Assembly: GCF_002980495.1 (NCBI RefSeq)
Contig: NZ_PVBR01000004.1
Location: 62,001 to 126,000, forward strand
Direction: 5' to 3'
DNA from: Phyllobacterium phragmitis
GTDB lineage: Bacteria; Pseudomonadota; Alphaproteobacteria; Rhizobiales; Rhizobiaceae
Length of the DNA stretch: 64,000 nucleotides
A program made the position numbers and the translations under genes. The notes under the pieces were generated by a model. The model had not been told where the DNA came from, did no database searches, and was given only the letters and a program-made list of their open reading frames with translations. Positions 8,694-19,923 of the stretch are shown here, piece by piece. Each line of letters begins with the position of its first letter. Within the stretch, counting starts at the first letter, position 1.

Positions 8694-9917
8694 ATGCGGC
8701 GTGTGGTCGTCACCGGAATGGGGATCGTATCCTCGATTGGAAACAACACGCAGGAGGTTCTCGCCTCGCTGCATGAAGCCAAGTCCGGCATTGTCCGGGC
8801 GGAGGATTACGCTGAACTCGGCTTCCGCTGCCAGGTGCATGGCGCACCGCAGATCGATGCCGAGGCCCTCGTCGACCGCCGGGCCATGCGCTTTCACGGG
8901 CGCGGGACGGCGTGGAACCACATCGCCATGGATCAGGCGATCCTCGATGCCGGGCTAGAGGAAAGCGATATTTCCAACGAACGCACCGGCATTATCATGG
9001 GATCAGGCGGACCATCGACGCGCACGATCGTCGAGGCGGCCGACACCACCCGCGAGAAGGGTCCCAAACGCATCGGCCCCTTTGCCGTGCCGAAAGCGAT
9101 GAGCTCGACCGCATCGGCGACGCTCGCCACCTTCTTCAAGATCAAGGGCGTCAACTATTCGATCTCGTCGGCCTGCGCGACATCGAACCATTGCATCGGC
9201 AACGCCTATGAGATGATTCAATACGGCAAGCAGGACCGCATGTTCGCCGGCGGCTGCGAGGATCTCGACTGGACGCTGTCGGCCCTGTTCGACGCCATGG
9301 GTGCGATGTCCAGCAGATATAACGATACTCCGGCGACCGCTTCGCGCCCATATGACAAGAACCGCGACGGCTTCGTCATCGCCGGCGGCGCGGGCGTGCT
9401 GGTTCTCGAGGAACTGGAAGTCGCCAAGGCGCGCGGTGCGAAAATCTACGGCGAGATCATCGGTTACGGCTTGACGTCGGACGGCTACGACATGGTGGCT
9501 CCCTCGGGCGAAGGTGCTGAGCGCTGCATGAAGATGGCGCTTTCCACCGTCAAGGAAAAGATCGACTACATCAATCCGCACGCGACCTCGACGCCGGCCG
9601 GCGATGCACCCGAGATCGAGGCGATCCGCCGCGTCTTCGGCGCTGAGAACGCCTGCCCGCCAATCTCGGCGACAAAGTCGCTGACCGGTCATTCGCTTGG
9701 CGCGACGGGCGTGCAGGAAGCGATCTATTCACTCTTGATGATGCACAACGACTTCATCTGCGAGAGCGCCCATATCGAAGAACTGGACCCTGCCTTTGCC
9801 GACATGCCGATTGTCCGCAAGCGCATCGACAATGCTCGTCTGAACACAGTCCTGTCCAATTCCTTCGGGTTCGGGGGAACGAATGCGACGCTGGTGTTCC
9901 AGCGCCATCAGGGCTGA
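8694..9917 (+). CDS. fabB: Beta-ketoacyl-ACP synthase I FabB
   Basis: A 407-residue condensing enzyme. The nucleophilic Cys lies in [14 protein letters not shown], the first His in [11 protein letters not shown], and the Lys and second His in [15 protein letters not shown]. The glycine-rich end [14 protein letters not shown] is typical. With FabA it elongates the cis-3-decenoyl branch to make unsaturated acyl chains. ATG 8694 is six bases from an AGGAG site, while the preceding ATG (8691) is only three bases away. About 180 bases separate it from fabA and 15 from fabI. Confidence 0.95.
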   Translation: MRRVVVTGMGIVSSIGNNTQEVLASLHEAKSGIVRAEDYAELGFRCQVHGAPQIDAEALVDRRAMRFHGRGTAWNHIAMDQAILDAGLEESDISNERTGIIMGSGGPSTRTIVEAADTTREKGPKRIGPFAVPKAMSSTASATLATFFKIKGVNYSISSACATSNHCIGNAYEMIQYGKQDRMFAGGCEDLDWTLSALFDAMGAMSSRYNDTPATASRPYDKNRDGFVIAGGAGVLVLEELEVAKARGAKIYGEIIGYGLTSDGYDMVAPSGEGAERCMKMALSTVKEKIDYINPHATSTPAGDAPEIEAIRRVFGAENACPPISATKSLTGHSLGATGVQEAIYSLLMMHNDFICESAHIEELDPAFADMPIVRKRIDNARLNTVLSNSFGFGGTNATLVFQRHQG

Positions 9918-9932
9918 CGGAGAGGGAATATC

Positions 9933-10748
9933 ATGGAAGGTTTGATGAAGGGGAAACGCGGCCTCATCATGGGCGTCGCGAACAGTCACTCGATCGCCTG
10001 GGGAATTGCCAAGCAGCTCGCGGCGCAGGGGGCGGAGCTGGCTTTCACCTATCAGGGCGACGCCTTCGGAAAGCGTGTCTCGCCTCTGGCGGCGCAGCTC
10101 GGCTCAAAGCTGCTCTTACCCTGCGATGTCGAGGATATCGCCACGGTCGACAGCGTCTTCGAGACGCTCGAAAAAGAATGGGGCACGCTCGATTTTCTGG
10201 TCCACGCCATCGGTTTTTCTGACAAATCGCAGCTCAAGGGCCGCTATGCCGACGTGACGACGCGCGAAAACTACAGCCGTACCATGGTGATCTCGGCCTT
10301 TTCCTTCACGGAAGTGGCACAGCGCGCCGAAAGACTGATGAAGAATGGCGGCTCGATCCTGACGCTGACCTATGGCGGCTCGACCCGCGTCATTCCCAAT
10401 TACAACGTCATGGGCGTGGCCAAGGCGGCGCTGGAGGCGATGGTGCGCTATCTCGCCGCCGATTACGGGCCTCAAGGCATCCGCGTCAACGCGATTTCGG
10501 CAGGGCCGGTGCGCACGCTCGCCGGCGCCGGCATCGGTGACGCCCGCGCCATCTTCAGCTATCAGCGCCGCAACGCGCCGCTGCGCCGCACCGTCGATAT
10601 CGACGAGATCGGAAACTCCGCCCTTTACCTGCTCTCGGATCTTTCGAGCGGGGTTACCGGCGAAATCCATTTCGTCGATTCCGGCTATAATATCGTTTCG
10701 ATGCCCAATCTCGACGAGTTGAAAGAAACGGACGAGAACGGGGAGTGA
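9933..10748 (+). CDS. fabI: Enoyl-ACP reductase FabI
   Basis: A 271-residue short-chain dehydrogenase-like enoyl reductase. The cofactor motif GVANSHSIAWGIA and the catalytic Y-x6-K (YNVMGVAK) are both of the FabI type, with HAIGFSDK preceding the first active-site tyrosine. It reduces trans-2-enoyl-ACP with NADH in each elongation cycle and is the usual triclosan target. It sits 15 bases after fabB, so the three fab genes probably form one operon. Alphaproteobacteria often carry two FabI paralogues; this is the one linked to fabAB. Confidence 0.93.
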   Translation: MEGLMKGKRGLIMGVANSHSIAWGIAKQLAAQGAELAFTYQGDAFGKRVSPLAAQLGSKLLLPCDVEDIATVDSVFETLEKEWGTLDFLVHAIGFSDKSQLKGRYADVTTRENYSRTMVISAFSFTEVAQRAERLMKNGGSILTLTYGGSTRVIPNYNVMGVAKAALEAMVRYLAADYGPQGIRVNAISAGPVRTLAGAGIGDARAIFSYQRRNAPLRRTVDIDEIGNSALYLLSDLSSGVTGEIHFVDSGYNIVSMPNLDELKETDENGE

Positions 10749-10761
10749 TTGGCATCCCGCC

Positions 10762-11784
10762 TCACTTTTTTGCCTCGATCGCCTTGAAGCCATCGGTCTC
10801 CTGCAAGGTTTCGACCGAGCGGAAAAGCGGTTTCAGCGTCGCCTCATAGGGTAATTGGCGGTTGGCGACGAGAAGCAATCTGCCGCCTGTTTTCAGCCGG
10901 CGGGCGGCAGCGGTGATGAACGCCTGTCCGAGCGAGACATCCGTCGCGCGGCCTTCATGAAACGGCGGGTTCATCACCACCGTATCGTAGATTTCCGTTA
11001 CCGGCTCACTCACCAGGTCATGCCAGTGAAAGGCGAGCGGAACGTCGCCCGCAAAGCCGGAAAGATTGCCGCGCGCGGCCTCGATCGCCTCGAAATCCGC
11101 CTCGTAGAGATCGAGTTTCCGGATCTTTTGCGGATATTTCAAACATTCGGCCGAGAGATAGCCCCAGCCCGCGCCGAAATCGGCCACCGCGCCGCTGAGC
11201 CGGCCCTCCAGATGACCGGCGAGCAGCGCCGATGCCCTGTCGACCTCACCATGCGAGAACATGCCCGGAGCGGTGTGAAACTGTCCATTGACGTGCTTTG
11301 CCGCCGGGCGCAGCGCGGCGATGGCCTCATCCGTCAGTTCGGCGGGACGCGTCAGCCAGAACACGACGGCATGGTTCTTGGAAAGCCTGTCTTCCACCGC
11401 CACGGTCTTCCCCGCCCATTTGCGGAAACTGTCGATGCCGAGCTTCTTGCCGCCGCAGACGACGATGGTGCCGCCGGGCGCGACACGCGACAGAAGATCG
11501 GCGAACCATTCCTCATTGCGGCCGCGATGCTTGCCGAGAAGCAGCAACCCGCCGTCGAAGCGGGCGTGATCATCAAGTCTGGTGACCGCGTGGAACCCGG
11601 TGCTCTGAAGCTTCAGATAATCCGGGCGGAACGGCTGAAGGCAGGTGAGCGCCGTTTTCCAGACGTCCCCCAGCGCCGTATTCGCCTCGATGCCGGCCGC
11701 AAGAAAGCGCGTTTCGCCCACTGGCGGAAGCAATATGCCGTTATCAAAAGGCAAGAAAAGCGTCTGTTGTGCGGGGGAAACCAT
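10762..11784 (-). CDS. RsmC-like 16S rRNA guanine-N2 methyltransferase
   Basis: A 340-residue class I methyltransferase. Its C-terminal half has SAM motif I (VADFGAGWGYLSAECL) and the catalytic NPPFHEGR motif (D/N-PP-F) of base-amino methylases. The N-terminal half is a degenerate methyltransferase-like domain, the two-domain plan of RsmC/RlmG, so it likely methylates G1207 of 16S rRNA. The gene converges on fabI with 13 bases between the stop codons. A palindromic repeat lies upstream. Specific rRNA position is inferred from family. Confidence 0.82.
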   Translation of the reverse strand: MVSPAQQTLFLPFDNGILLPPVGETRFLAAGIEANTALGDVWKTALTCLQPFRPDYLKLQSTGFHAVTRLDDHARFDGGLLLLGKHRGRNEEWFADLLSRVAPGGTIVVCGGKKLGIDSFRKWAGKTVAVEDRLSKNHAVVFWLTRPAELTDEAIAALRPAAKHVNGQFHTAPGMFSHGEVDRASALLAGHLEGRLSGAVADFGAGWGYLSAECLKYPQKIRKLDLYEADFEAIEAARGNLSGFAGDVPLAFHWHDLVSEPVTEIYDTVVMNPPFHEGRATDVSLGQAFITAAARRLKTGGRLLLVANRQLPYEATLKPLFRSVETLQETDGFKAIEAKK

Positions 11785-11812
11785 GGATGTCCTTTAAAGT
11801 ATTTCACTTTTA

Positions 11813-12016
11813 GATGGAATCGCATTGCGATCTCACCCCCCTCTGGCTTGCCAGCCATCTCCCCCTCAAGGGGGGAGATTACGCTTTCATGAACGCGTGG
11901 CACCAATCGCACACGTTGCAGAATAAGCACCGAGCGTTGCGTCAGCTAATCTCCCCCCTTGAGGGGGAGATGCCTGGCAAGGCAGAGGGGGGGGTGAGAA
12001 CACAGGCGATTCCATC
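11813..12016. repeat. Nested palindromic repeat, second copy with outer boxes
   Basis: The inner arms (11835-11880 and 11948-11995) match the 5.2 kb copy: CCCCCTCTGGCTTGCCAGCC against the inverse GGCAAGGCAGAGGGGG. An outer pair of boxes, GATGGAATCGC at 11813-11823 and GCGATTCCATC at 12006-12016, extends the inverted symmetry. The right flank continues into AACAAGAACCGCTTT. About 67 bases of non-symmetrical DNA lie at the centre. Confidence 0.75.
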
Positions 12017-12054
12017 AAAACAAGAACCGCTTTAAACCAAAGAATGGGCAAATA

Positions 12055-12082
12055 AAAAAGCGCACCCAAAGGCGCGCTTTTT
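12055..12082. terminator. Terminator of pnp
   Basis: AAAAAGCGC (12055-12063) pairs with GCGCTTTTT (12074-12082) around a ten-base loop, just past the pnp stop. On the minus strand the 3' side runs into T residues, fitting a Rho-independent terminator. Confidence 0.72.
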
Positions 12083-12101
12083 CCGGTTCAAAGGAAAGAA
12101 A

Positions 12102-14225
12102 TCAATCCGCGACGGCGGCAATTTCCTTACCCGTCTCCTGATCGACGACCTTCATCGACAGGCGGACCTTGCCGCGTTCGTCAAAGCCCATCAGCTTGAC
12201 CCAGACCTTCTGGCCTTCCTTGACCACGTCGGAGGTCTTGGCGACCCGATCCTGGGCGAGTTGCGAGATATGGACCAAACCGTCGCGCGGGCCGAAGAAA
12301 TTGACGAAAGCGCCGAAGTCGGCTGTCTTGACGACCGTGCCTTCGTAGATTTCGCCGACTTCAGGCTCGGCAACGATGGAATGGATCCACTTGCGCGCCG
12401 CCTCGATTTCCTTGGCGTTGGACGAAGCGATCTTGACGGTGCCGTCATCCTCGATGTTGATCTTGGCGCCGGTCTTCTCGACGATCTCGCGGATGACCTT
12501 GCCGCCGGAGCCGATCACGTCGCGGATCTTGTCGGTCGGAATGTTCATCACTTCGATGCGCGGGGCGAACTCGCCGAGCTCGGCACGCGCGCCGCTCAGC
12601 GCCTGCGACATTTCATCGAGGATGTGGATGCGGCCGCCCTTGGCCTGGCTCAAGGCGACCTGCATGATCTCTTCGGTGATACCGGCGATCTTGATGTCCA
12701 TCTGCAGCGAGGTGATGCCGCTTTCCGTTCCTGCGACCTTGAAGTCCATGTCGCCGAGATGATCCTCGTCACCGAGAATGTCGGAGAGAACGGCGAAACG
12801 CTCGTCTTCCTTGATGAGGCCCATGGCGATGCCCGCCACCGGACGCGTCAATGGTACGCCCGCATCCATCAGCGCCAGCGAAGTGCCGCAGACGGTCGCC
12901 ATCGAGGACGAGCCGTTCGACTCGGTAATCTCGGAGACGGCGCGGATCGTGTAGGGGAACTGGTCCTTGGCCGGCAGCATCGGACGGATGGCGCGCCATG
13001 CGAGCTTGCCATGGCCGATCTCGCGGCGGCCGGGCGAACCCATGCGGCCGGTCTCACCGACGGAGTAAGGCGGGAAATTGTAATGCAGAAGGAAGGTTTC
13101 CTTGTACATGCCGGTCAGCGCGTCGACATACTGCTCGTCCTCGCCGGTGCCGAGCGTAGCGACGACGATCGCCTGGGTCTCGCCGCGGGTGAACAGGGCG
13201 GAACCGTGCGTGCGCGGCAAGATGCCGACTTCCGAGACGATCGGACGGACGGTCTTCAGATCGCGGCCATCGATGCGGTTGCCGGTGTCGAGGATGTTCC
13301 AGCGCACGATCTTGGCCTGGAGCGACTTGAACACGGTCGCGATCTGCTCGGGGGAGAACTCGGTCTTTTCAGCGCCTTCAGGCAGGAAATGCGCCTTGAC
13401 CTTCGCCTTGGCGGCGTCAACCGCGATATAACGGGCCTGCTTGTCGGTGATCTTATAGGCCTCGCGCAGATCGCTCTCGATGAATTTGAGCATTGCCGTC
13501 TCGACGGCGGAGAGATCTTCCGCGTGGAAATCGCGCGGCTCCTTGGCGGCCACTTCGGCAAGCTTTATGATCGCGTCGATCACCGGCTGGAAGCCCTTCT
13601 GGCCGAACACGACGGCGCCGAGCATCACGTCTTCAGGAAGCTCCTGGGCTTCCGATTCCACCATCAGCACGGCTTCCGAGGTACCGGCAACGATGAGATC
13701 GAGCTTGGATTCCGGCAGTTCGTCGATATGCGGGTTCAGCACATACTGACCGTTGATATAGCCGACGCGCGCGCCGCCGATCGGGCCCATGAAAGGCACG
13801 CCGGAAAGCGTCAGCGCCGCGGAAGCGGCAATCATCGCGACGACATCGGGATTGTTTTCGAGGTCATGCTGCATGACCGTGATGACGACTTGGGTATCGT
13901 TCTTGTAGCCATCGGCGAAGAGCGGGCGGATCGGACGATCGATCAGGCGGCAGACCAGCGTTTCATTCTCGCTCGGACGGCCCTCGCGCTTGAAATAGCC
14001 GCCGGGGATCTTGCCGGCCGCATAGGTCTTTTCCTGATAGTTGACCGTGAGCGGGAAGAAATCCTGGCCCGGCTTCGGCTCCTTGGCGGAGACGACGGTG
14101 GCGAGCACGACGGTTTCGCCGTAAGTGGCAAGCACGGCGCCGTCAGCCTGACGGGCGATCTTGCCGGTTTCGAGAATGAGCGGACGACCGCCCCATTCGA
14201 TTTCGACTTTATGGGTATTGAACAT
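12102..14225 (-). CDS. pnp: Polyribonucleotide nucleotidyltransferase (PNPase)
   Basis: A 707-residue enzyme with two RNase PH domains, an intervening helical domain, a KH domain ([16 protein letters not shown]) and a C-terminal S1 domain ([19 protein letters not shown]). It degrades RNA 3' to 5' with phosphate, is part of the degradosome, and helps small-RNA turnover. The start at 14225 ([13 protein letters not shown]) matches the family N-terminus; eleven extra upstream codons are not conserved. It follows rpsO by about 310 bases, a region that commonly holds a pnp leader subject to autocontrol. Confidence 0.96.
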   Translation of the reverse strand: MFNTHKVEIEWGGRPLILETGKIARQADGAVLATYGETVVLATVVSAKEPKPGQDFFPLTVNYQEKTYAAGKIPGGYFKREGRPSENETLVCRLIDRPIRPLFADGYKNDTQVVITVMQHDLENNPDVVAMIAASAALTLSGVPFMGPIGGARVGYINGQYVLNPHIDELPESKLDLIVAGTSEAVLMVESEAQELPEDVMLGAVVFGQKGFQPVIDAIIKLAEVAAKEPRDFHAEDLSAVETAMLKFIESDLREAYKITDKQARYIAVDAAKAKVKAHFLPEGAEKTEFSPEQIATVFKSLQAKIVRWNILDTGNRIDGRDLKTVRPIVSEVGILPRTHGSALFTRGETQAIVVATLGTGEDEQYVDALTGMYKETFLLHYNFPPYSVGETGRMGSPGRREIGHGKLAWRAIRPMLPAKDQFPYTIRAVSEITESNGSSSMATVCGTSLALMDAGVPLTRPVAGIAMGLIKEDERFAVLSDILGDEDHLGDMDFKVAGTESGITSLQMDIKIAGITEEIMQVALSQAKGGRIHILDEMSQALSGARAELGEFAPRIEVMNIPTDKIRDVIGSGGKVIREIVEKTGAKINIEDDGTVKIASSNAKEIEAARKWIHSIVAEPEVGEIYEGTVVKTADFGAFVNFFGPRDGLVHISQLAQDRVAKTSDVVKEGQKVWVKLMGFDERGKVRLSMKVVDQETGKEIAAVAD

Positions 14226-14420
14226 ATCTAGTCCTTGGCATTGGGGAAGGCCGCGCAATCATGCGCACCGCCTACCCTGCTTCGTTATCGGACAGGCCAT
14301 GGGCAAGACAACAGAAAGCTTGAAAGAAACGGATGTCGGCTCATCCTGGCCAAGCTGCCTGCAATCCTGCCCCATGACAGGTCCATGGCTTGCTTCCGTT
14401 CACTAGAACAGAGGCTCTTC

Positions 14421-14456
14421 AGAGCGATTCCGATGTTAACGGAATGTGAACCGCTC
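14421..14456. repeat. Short palindrome in the rpsO-pnp gap
   Basis: AGAGCGATTCCG and CGGAATGTGAACCGCTC form an inverted pair around ATGTTAA. The GCGATTCC core resembles the outer boxes of the 11.8 kb repeat. Confidence 0.5.
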
Positions 14457-14502
14457 CAATTCTTGTTTTCATAAATCCAGGGCACATCCGGCCCGGACGA
14501 AA

Positions 14503-14530
14503 TTCGGCGGGCGCCATGACGCCCGCCGAA
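14503..14530 (-). terminator. Strong hairpin after rpsO
   Basis: TTCGGCGGGCG (14503-14513) and CGCCCGCCGAA (14520-14530) are an exact 11-base inverted pair with a six-base loop. It lies directly downstream of the rpsO stop. The 3' flank on the minus strand is only moderately T-rich (AATTTCG), so it may terminate partly or protect the 3' end. Confidence 0.65.
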
Positions 14531-14538
14531 AGAAATGC

Positions 14539-14808
14539 TTAGCGACGCAGGCCCAGCTTGCCGATCAGCGTCTGGTAGCGGCCTTCGTCCACGCCCTTGA
14601 GATAATCAAGGAGACGGCGGCGCTGCGAGACGAGCTTCAAAAGACCACGACGTGAGTGATTGTCTTTCTTGTGTTCCTTGAAGTGCTCGGTCAAATTGGA
14701 AATACGCTCGGAGAGAACGGCAACCTGGACTTCCGGAGAGCCGGTGTCGCCCATCGTCGTGGCGTATTCCTGAATGAGGGTCTGTTTGCGTTCAGCAGTA
14801 ATCGACAT
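14539..14808 (-). CDS. rpsO: 30S ribosomal protein S15
   Basis: An 89-residue S15 with the conserved [27 protein letters not shown] and LISQ-like [10 protein letters not shown] segments. It binds 16S rRNA in the central domain early in 30S assembly. It lies between truB and pnp in the conserved order. Confidence 0.97.
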   Translation of the reverse strand: MSITAERKQTLIQEYATTMGDTGSPEVQVAVLSERISNLTEHFKEHKKDNHSRRGLLKLVSQRRRLLDYLKGVDEGRYQTLIGKLGLRR

Positions 14809-15050
14809 CGCAAATCCTTATCTATTGAGAGGAGAAAAGTCGCCCACGGCCGGGATGTCGTCCAGCGGGGGCCGGTTCAATACGAGGGGCAAAAACCCAC
14901 CGATGCGGCGCATATAGTGCAAAAAGTGCGATAACACCAGTTAATTCTTCTAATGATAGGTCCGTTGGACCGACCGTTTCGCTCGAAAGGGAGTAGGGGA
15001 ATATGTTGCTCACGAACATACTTCCCTACTCACTTATTCCCTTATTTCCC

Positions 15051-16043
15051 CTATCCCGCAGTGAAAACGCGTTTCGGCTTGAACTGACCCTGTTCGATGA
15101 AGCCGATGGCGAGAAGCTGGCCGCGAACGGTGGCACAAACCTCGTCCGCCTCGACAGGCGCATCGCGCCCGCGCAGGATGACGCCGTTGCCCATGCGGAT
15201 GCGGTGAGCCTGATCATCGGAAAGAGCAACCTGCGGCAGGCAGTCGAGCGCCGCGCCGGTATCGATCACGAGCGCGTCGATGCCACTGAAATCACGAGCG
15301 GGGAAATCACGGGCTGATATGACGATCTCCTCGCCATCTTCCGCCGGCTCCTTTGCAGGAAGCGGCGGCCAGGCTGCCTCGAGCTCCTCCAGAGTGACGA
15401 AATCTTCCTGGGTGAAGGGGGCGACTTCGACGCGGCGCAGATCGGCGATATGGCCGAAACAGCCGAGTTCACGGCCCATATCGCGGGCAAGCGAGCGCAC
15501 ATAAGTGCCCTTGCCGCATTCGACCTCGAAGACTGCATGGGTATCGTCAGGCATTTCCACCAGATCGAGCCTGGAGATTTCGACCTCGCGTGCCGGAATA
15601 TCGACGCTTTCACCCTCGCGCGCCAGATCATAAGCGCGCTCTCCGCCGATCTTGATGGCGGAAAACTGCGGAGGGACCTGCTGGATGATGCCGGTATAAC
15701 GCGGCAGCAACGCCAGGATATCTTCCTTCGCCGGACGACTGGCGGAGGTTTGCGTCACACCGCCTTCCAGATCGTCGGTGGCGCGTTCCTCGCCCCAGGC
15801 AACCGTGAAACGGTAGATCTTGGCGCCATCCATGACATAAGGCACCGTCTTGGTCGCTTCGCCCAGCGCGATCGGCAGCATGCCGGAGGCGAGCGGATCG
15901 AGCGTTCCGGCGTGCCCCGCCTTCTCGGCATTGAACAGCCATTTGATCTTGGAGACCGCTTCGGTCGAGCCCATGCCTTTCGGCTTGTCGAATACCACCC
16001 AGCCGGAGATCGGCCGGCCTTTTTTCTTGCCGCGTCTTGCCAT
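15051..16043 (-). CDS. truB: tRNA pseudouridine-55 synthase TruB
   Basis: A 330-residue pseudouridine synthase with the catalytic aspartate in [13 protein letters not shown] and the opening [17 protein letters not shown]. It converts U55 of tRNA to pseudouridine. The C-terminal 80 residues carry the extra domain seen in alphaproteobacterial TruB. It starts two bases after the rbfA stop codon, so the pair is probably translationally coupled. Confidence 0.95.
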   Translation of the reverse strand: MARRGKKKGRPISGWVVFDKPKGMGSTEAVSKIKWLFNAEKAGHAGTLDPLASGMLPIALGEATKTVPYVMDGAKIYRFTVAWGEERATDDLEGGVTQTSASRPAKEDILALLPRYTGIIQQVPPQFSAIKIGGERAYDLAREGESVDIPAREVEISRLDLVEMPDDTHAVFEVECGKGTYVRSLARDMGRELGCFGHIADLRRVEVAPFTQEDFVTLEELEAAWPPLPAKEPAEDGEEIVISARDFPARDFSGIDALVIDTGAALDCLPQVALSDDQAHRIRMGNGVILRGRDAPVEADEVCATVRGQLLAIGFIEQGQFKPKRVFTAG

Positions 16044-16045
16044 GA

Positions 16046-16498
16046 TTATTCGCTCCCGCCGCCATCACCAGAATCCGGCGCACCATCGGCATCGGCATCG
16101 TCATCCGGGGGATTGGGCAGGTCGCGGGCGACTTCCGGCGAACGGAGCAGCGCGTCGATCTTGGAGAAATTGTCGAAACTGGTATCGATCCGGAAACGGA
16201 ATTGCGGCATGTATTTCATCTGCCGCAATCCGGAGGCGACACGGCCACGGATGAATTTCGCGTGCGCACTCAACGCCTTGATGACAGCGTCGCCATCGGT
16301 GGCGCCGATCGGTGCGATGAAGCAGGTGGCGATCTTGAGGTCGGGCGACATACGCACCTCGGAGACCGAGAGAACGCTCGTTTCCAGAAGAGGGTCGGTA
16401 ATATCGCCGCGCTGGAGCACGTCGCTCAAGACATGGCGAACCTGCTCGCCGACGCGAAGCTGGCGCTGCGAGAGGCCGGAGGAAGAAGATCGGGACAT
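16046..16498 (-). CDS. rbfA: Ribosome-binding factor A
   Basis: A 150-residue KH-type protein with [20 protein letters not shown] and [18 protein letters not shown], needed for 16S rRNA 5'-end maturation. The C-terminal tail is acidic and glycine-rich ([16 protein letters not shown]), as in related species. Start 16498 (MSRSSSSGL) has an AAGGA site eight bases upstream; a TTG two codons earlier is less likely. Confidence 0.94.
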   Translation of the reverse strand: MSRSSSSGLSQRQLRVGEQVRHVLSDVLQRGDITDPLLETSVLSVSEVRMSPDLKIATCFIAPIGATDGDAVIKALSAHAKFIRGRVASGLRQMKYMPQFRFRIDTSFDNFSKIDALLRSPEVARDLPNPPDDDADADGAPDSGDGGGSE

Positions 16499-16570
16499 GG
16501 GCAAAATCCTTCCGGCCCGAAAACCGCGAAAGGCTTTCCGGACCGGTGTTTATCACTACCGAAGCGCGTA

Positions 16571-19177
16571 TCAGAGCGTGCGCGTGACGTGCTCGACGCG
16601 GAAGGCCTCGATGGTATCGCCAGGGCGCATATCATCGTAATTCTCGAAGGCCATGCCGCATTCCTGGCCGGCCGGCACTTCCGCGACTTCGTCCTTGAAG
16701 CGCTTGAGTGTCTTGAGCTTGCCTTCGTGGATGACCACGTTGTCGCGGATGAGGCGGACGCCCGCGCCGCGCTCGACCTTGCCTTCGGTGACACGGCAAC
16801 CGGCGACCTTGCCGACCTTGGTGATGTTGAAGACCTCGAGGATCTCCGCATTGCCGAGGAAGGTCTCGCGGCGTTCCGGCGACAGAAGGCCCGACATCGC
16901 CGCTTTCACATCATCCACCAGATCGTAGATGATGTTGTAGTAGCGGATTTCTGTGCCCTGCTGTTCGGCCGCATCGCGCGCCTGCTTGTTGGCGCGGACG
17001 TTGAAGCCGATGATCGCCGCGTTGGAGGCTTCCGCCAGCGACACGTCGCTCTCGGTGATGCCGCCTGCGCCCGAATGCACGATGCGCGCCCGCACTTCGT
17101 CGGTGCCGAGCTTGTCCAGCGCGCCGGCGATGGCTTCGATCGAACCCTGCACGTCACCCTTGATGACCAGCGGGAATTCCTTCACGCCGCTCACCTGCAA
17201 CTGGCTCATCATCTGCTCCAGCGAACCGCGCGAACCGGCCTGCCTTGCGACGGCCTTGTCACGGGCCAGACGCTGGCGATACTCGGAAATCTCGCGGGCA
17301 CGGGCCTCGTTTTCGACGACGGCGATGCGATCGCCGGCCTGCGGCGGTCCCTGGAGACCGAGAATTTCGACCGGCATCGCCGGTCCGGCTTCCTTGACGT
17401 TCTCGCCACGGTCATTGATCAGAGCGCGCACGCGGCCCCATTCGCTGCCCGCGACGATGATGTCGCCCGGATGCAGCGTACCTTTCTGGACGAGAACGGT
17501 TGCAACGGAACCACGACCGCGATCAAGCTTCGCCTCGACGACGACGCCTTCGGCGGTTCGCTCCGGATCGGCCTTCAAATCGAGGACTTCAGCCTGAAGC
17601 AGGATCGCTTCCAGAAGCCTGTCGAGACCGGAGCCTGCCTTGGCCGAAACTTCCACATCAAGCACCTCACCACCCATCGTTTCAACAAAGACGTCGTGCT
17701 GCAGGAGCCCGGTGCGAACCTTCTGCGGATCGGCCTCCGGCTTGTCGACCTTGTTGATGGCGACGATGATCGGGACCCCCGCCGCCTTGGCGTGATTGAT
17801 CGATTCGATCGTCTGCGGCATGACGCTGTCGTCCGCCGCAACGACCAGAATGGCGATATCGGTCGCCTGCGCGCCACGGGCACGCATCGCGGTGAAGGCG
17901 GCGTGGCCCGGCGTATCGATGAAGGTGATCTTCTGGCCGTTCTGCTCGACCTGATAGGCGCCGATATGCTGGGTGATGCCGCCGGCCTCGCCGGAAACGA
18001 CATTGGCGTGGCGGATGGCATCGAGCAGCGAGGTCTTGCCGTGATCGACATGGCCCATGATGGTGACGACAGGCGGACGCGACTTCAAAGCCGCGGTATC
18101 GTCCTGAACGTTGAAGATGCCTTCCTCGACGTCGGATTCGGCAACGCGCCTGACGGTATGGCCAAACTCCTCGGCGAGCAGTTGCGCCATATCCGCATCG
18201 ATCACGTCGCCGGGCTTCATCATCTGGCCCTGCTTCATCAGGTACTTGATGACGTCGACCGAACGCTCGGCCATGCGCTGCGCCAGCTCCTGGATGGTGA
18301 TCGTCTCGGGGAGGACCACCTCACGCGAGATCTTCTCGCGGCTCTCCTGTTGCATCGCACGCTTGGCTTTTTCCTGACGCCGGCGCATGGCCGACAGCGA
18401 ACGGCCGCGAGCGGTGTCGTCATCGAGAGCGCTGGTCAGCGTCAGCTTGCCGCGGCGGCGGTCGTCATCGGTCTTGACAACCTTGGGCGTACGCGCCTCC
18501 GGCTTGGCCGGGGTTCCACGGCGCACGGCTGCGGCTCCGCGACGCACTTCTTCCTCGGCGACCAGAGGTTTGCGCACCGGGGCAGCCGATGCGGCATCCT
18601 GCGCCGCGGCCTGATCGGGGGCACGCTTGCGTGCCTCTTCCTCGGCGCGCTGCTTGGCAGCCGCTTCGGCTTTCAGGCGAGCTTCTTCCTCAGCCTGACG
18701 CTGTGCGGAATCTTCGCGCTCCTTGGCACGGCGGATATCATCTTCGGCGCGGCGCTTGGCCTCTTCGGCAGCACGCGCACGTTCTTCCGCATCACGCACC
18801 TGGGCGCCTTCGAGCGCACGGCGACGCGCTTCGATTTCCGAGCGCGACAGCGTATTCAGCACCATGCCGGAACGGTCAGCAGGTGTGGCACGCGGCGGCG
18901 GCGGCGTTTCGGTGCGCGGCGCGGCGTGCGGCGCCACATGCGGCTTGGTGACCGGCTGAGCCACTTCGGGCGCGGCAGCGGCAGGCGCCGGCGTCTCGGG
19001 CTTTTCGTCCGGACGCGAGAACTTGCGCTTCTTCGTTTCAACGACAACGGACTTCGTGCGCCCGTGGCTGAAATTCTGCCTAACGGTGCTCTGCTCGACG
19101 CCGGGCCGCTTCAGGGTCAACGTCTTCTTCGTATTGACGCTTAGCGTCTTGTCGTCGGTCGATTTGGTATCGCTCAT
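16571..19177 (-). CDS. infB: Translation initiation factor IF-2
   Basis: An 868-residue IF-2. Residues 1-60 are a basic N-domain, 90-250 a long Ala/Glu/Arg-rich region likely coiled coil ([20 protein letters not shown]), and about 370 onward the GTPase: G1 at 375-382 (GHVDHGKT), G3 DTPGH, G4 NKVDKP. The C-terminal domains that bind initiator fMet-tRNA follow. It overlaps the upstream ylxR-like gene by four bases. The long charged N-terminus is usual for alphaproteobacteria. Confidence 0.97.
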   Translation of the reverse strand: MSDTKSTDDKTLSVNTKKTLTLKRPGVEQSTVRQNFSHGRTKSVVVETKKRKFSRPDEKPETPAPAAAAPEVAQPVTKPHVAPHAAPRTETPPPPRATPADRSGMVLNTLSRSEIEARRRALEGAQVRDAEERARAAEEAKRRAEDDIRRAKEREDSAQRQAEEEARLKAEAAAKQRAEEEARKRAPDQAAAQDAASAAPVRKPLVAEEEVRRGAAAVRRGTPAKPEARTPKVVKTDDDRRRGKLTLTSALDDDTARGRSLSAMRRRQEKAKRAMQQESREKISREVVLPETITIQELAQRMAERSVDVIKYLMKQGQMMKPGDVIDADMAQLLAEEFGHTVRRVAESDVEEGIFNVQDDTAALKSRPPVVTIMGHVDHGKTSLLDAIRHANVVSGEAGGITQHIGAYQVEQNGQKITFIDTPGHAAFTAMRARGAQATDIAILVVAADDSVMPQTIESINHAKAAGVPIIVAINKVDKPEADPQKVRTGLLQHDVFVETMGGEVLDVEVSAKAGSGLDRLLEAILLQAEVLDLKADPERTAEGVVVEAKLDRGRGSVATVLVQKGTLHPGDIIVAGSEWGRVRALINDRGENVKEAGPAMPVEILGLQGPPQAGDRIAVVENEARAREISEYRQRLARDKAVARQAGSRGSLEQMMSQLQVSGVKEFPLVIKGDVQGSIEAIAGALDKLGTDEVRARIVHSGAGGITESDVSLAEASNAAIIGFNVRANKQARDAAEQQGTEIRYYNIIYDLVDDVKAAMSGLLSPERRETFLGNAEILEVFNITKVGKVAGCRVTEGKVERGAGVRLIRDNVVIHEGKLKTLKRFKDEVAEVPAGQECGMAFENYDDMRPGDTIEAFRVEHVTRTL

Positions 19178-19815
19178 TCCGTTTCCGTTTCCTTCGCGGC
19201 ATCTACCGCATATCTGTCCGAATTCGTTGCGCTTCCGCCGCGAAAATGATGCAGCAGGCGCGCCCGCGTGACGAACCCGGTCGCCGCCATTCCTTTAAGC
19301 ACGGCAGCATGTATCACATTTCCGCCCCCGAATGCCAAATCCATTTCGTCTCCCGTAAAAAGAGACAGGGCGGGGATATCAGGTCCGCCCGCATAAACAA
19401 GCGCGCGACGGGCCTGGTCGAGTTTTCTGACGCCGTCTGCGGCAGCCTCGGCGATATGCAGAACCATGATCGCCTTGCCGCTGCGTATGGCGATGTCCAC
19501 CTTGGCCGACCCCGTCACCACGACGCCGGATTTGCGCGCCAGCGCCAGACTGCCGAGCGCGGATTTTGCCAGAAGCCGATCCACCAGCGCGCCCAGATCA
19601 TCGGGCGCTGTCACGCTCTCCTTCAGAGCGCGAGGGAACAGCTTGCGCCGTACCGCTTCGTCCACATGGCGCCGCTCAGCCTTGACCCAGCAACCGCGAC
19701 CGGGAAGGTTGCGCTTGATATCCGGGACGACGGCCCCATCCGGCCCGGCCACGAACCGGATCATGTCTTCGGCGGGACCGCTTTCGCGCGTGACGATACA
19801 GGTCCTGTCGTTCAT
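19174..19815 (-). CDS. YlxR/DUF448 RNA-binding protein with L7Ae-like domain
   Basis: About 213 residues. The N-terminal YlxR domain shows RTCIVTRE near the start and the GRGCWV signature. Residues from about 90 on form an L7Ae/L30e-like domain ([19 protein letters not shown]). It sits between nusA and infB, as usual for this family. Its product binds RNA, and in other bacteria YlxR has been linked to RNase P and transcription; its role here is inferred. A GTG four codons upstream (19827) is an alternative start. Confidence 0.85.
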   Translation of the reverse strand: MNDRTCIVTRESGPAEDMIRFVAGPDGAVVPDIKRNLPGRGCWVKAERRHVDEAVRRKLFPRALKESVTAPDDLGALVDRLLAKSALGSLALARKSGVVVTGSAKVDIAIRSGKAIMVLHIAEAAADGVRKLDQARRALVYAGGPDIPALSLFTGDEMDLAFGGGNVIHAAVLKGMAATGFVTRARLLHHFRGGSATNSDRYAVDAAKETETE

Positions 19816-19923
19816 ATCCAGTTCCACGCGGCACTCACTCCCGCTCCTAGCGCATTGTTCCGCGCCCCAATCTACAGCCCTGGACCGACAACCCTGGTCC
19901 GATCCACGGCCTCGGAGGCGGTT

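Larger units (their letters stand above)
11785..12101. other. Intergenic stretch filled by a palindromic repeat
   Basis: No gene is seen here. It holds the nested palindrome at 11813-12016 and the pnp terminator at 12055-12082. It must also hold the promoter of the RsmC-like gene, which I could not point to. Confidence 0.65.
14226..14538. other. rpsO-pnp intergenic region (pnp leader)
   Basis: No gene is evident. It contains the rpsO hairpin (14503-14530) and a palindrome (14421-14456). In other proteobacteria the rpsO-pnp gap carries the pnp promoter and an RNase III-processed leader; I see no decisive structure for that here. Confidence 0.5.

Noticed and set aside
5231-12016. CRISPR array from repeated arms
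   Set aside because: The repeats are long inverted pairs at two sites 6 kb apart, not regularly spaced direct repeats, and no cas genes are present.
12261-14231. Long plus-strand open frame of 656 codons opposite pnp
   Set aside because: It is the mirror of a conserved PNPase gene in GC-rich DNA, with no domain of its own.
16202-19144. Long plus-strand open frame of 980 codons opposite infB
   Set aside because: It is antisense to a complete IF-2 gene; composition is Arg/Asp/His-rich as expected of a shadow frame.
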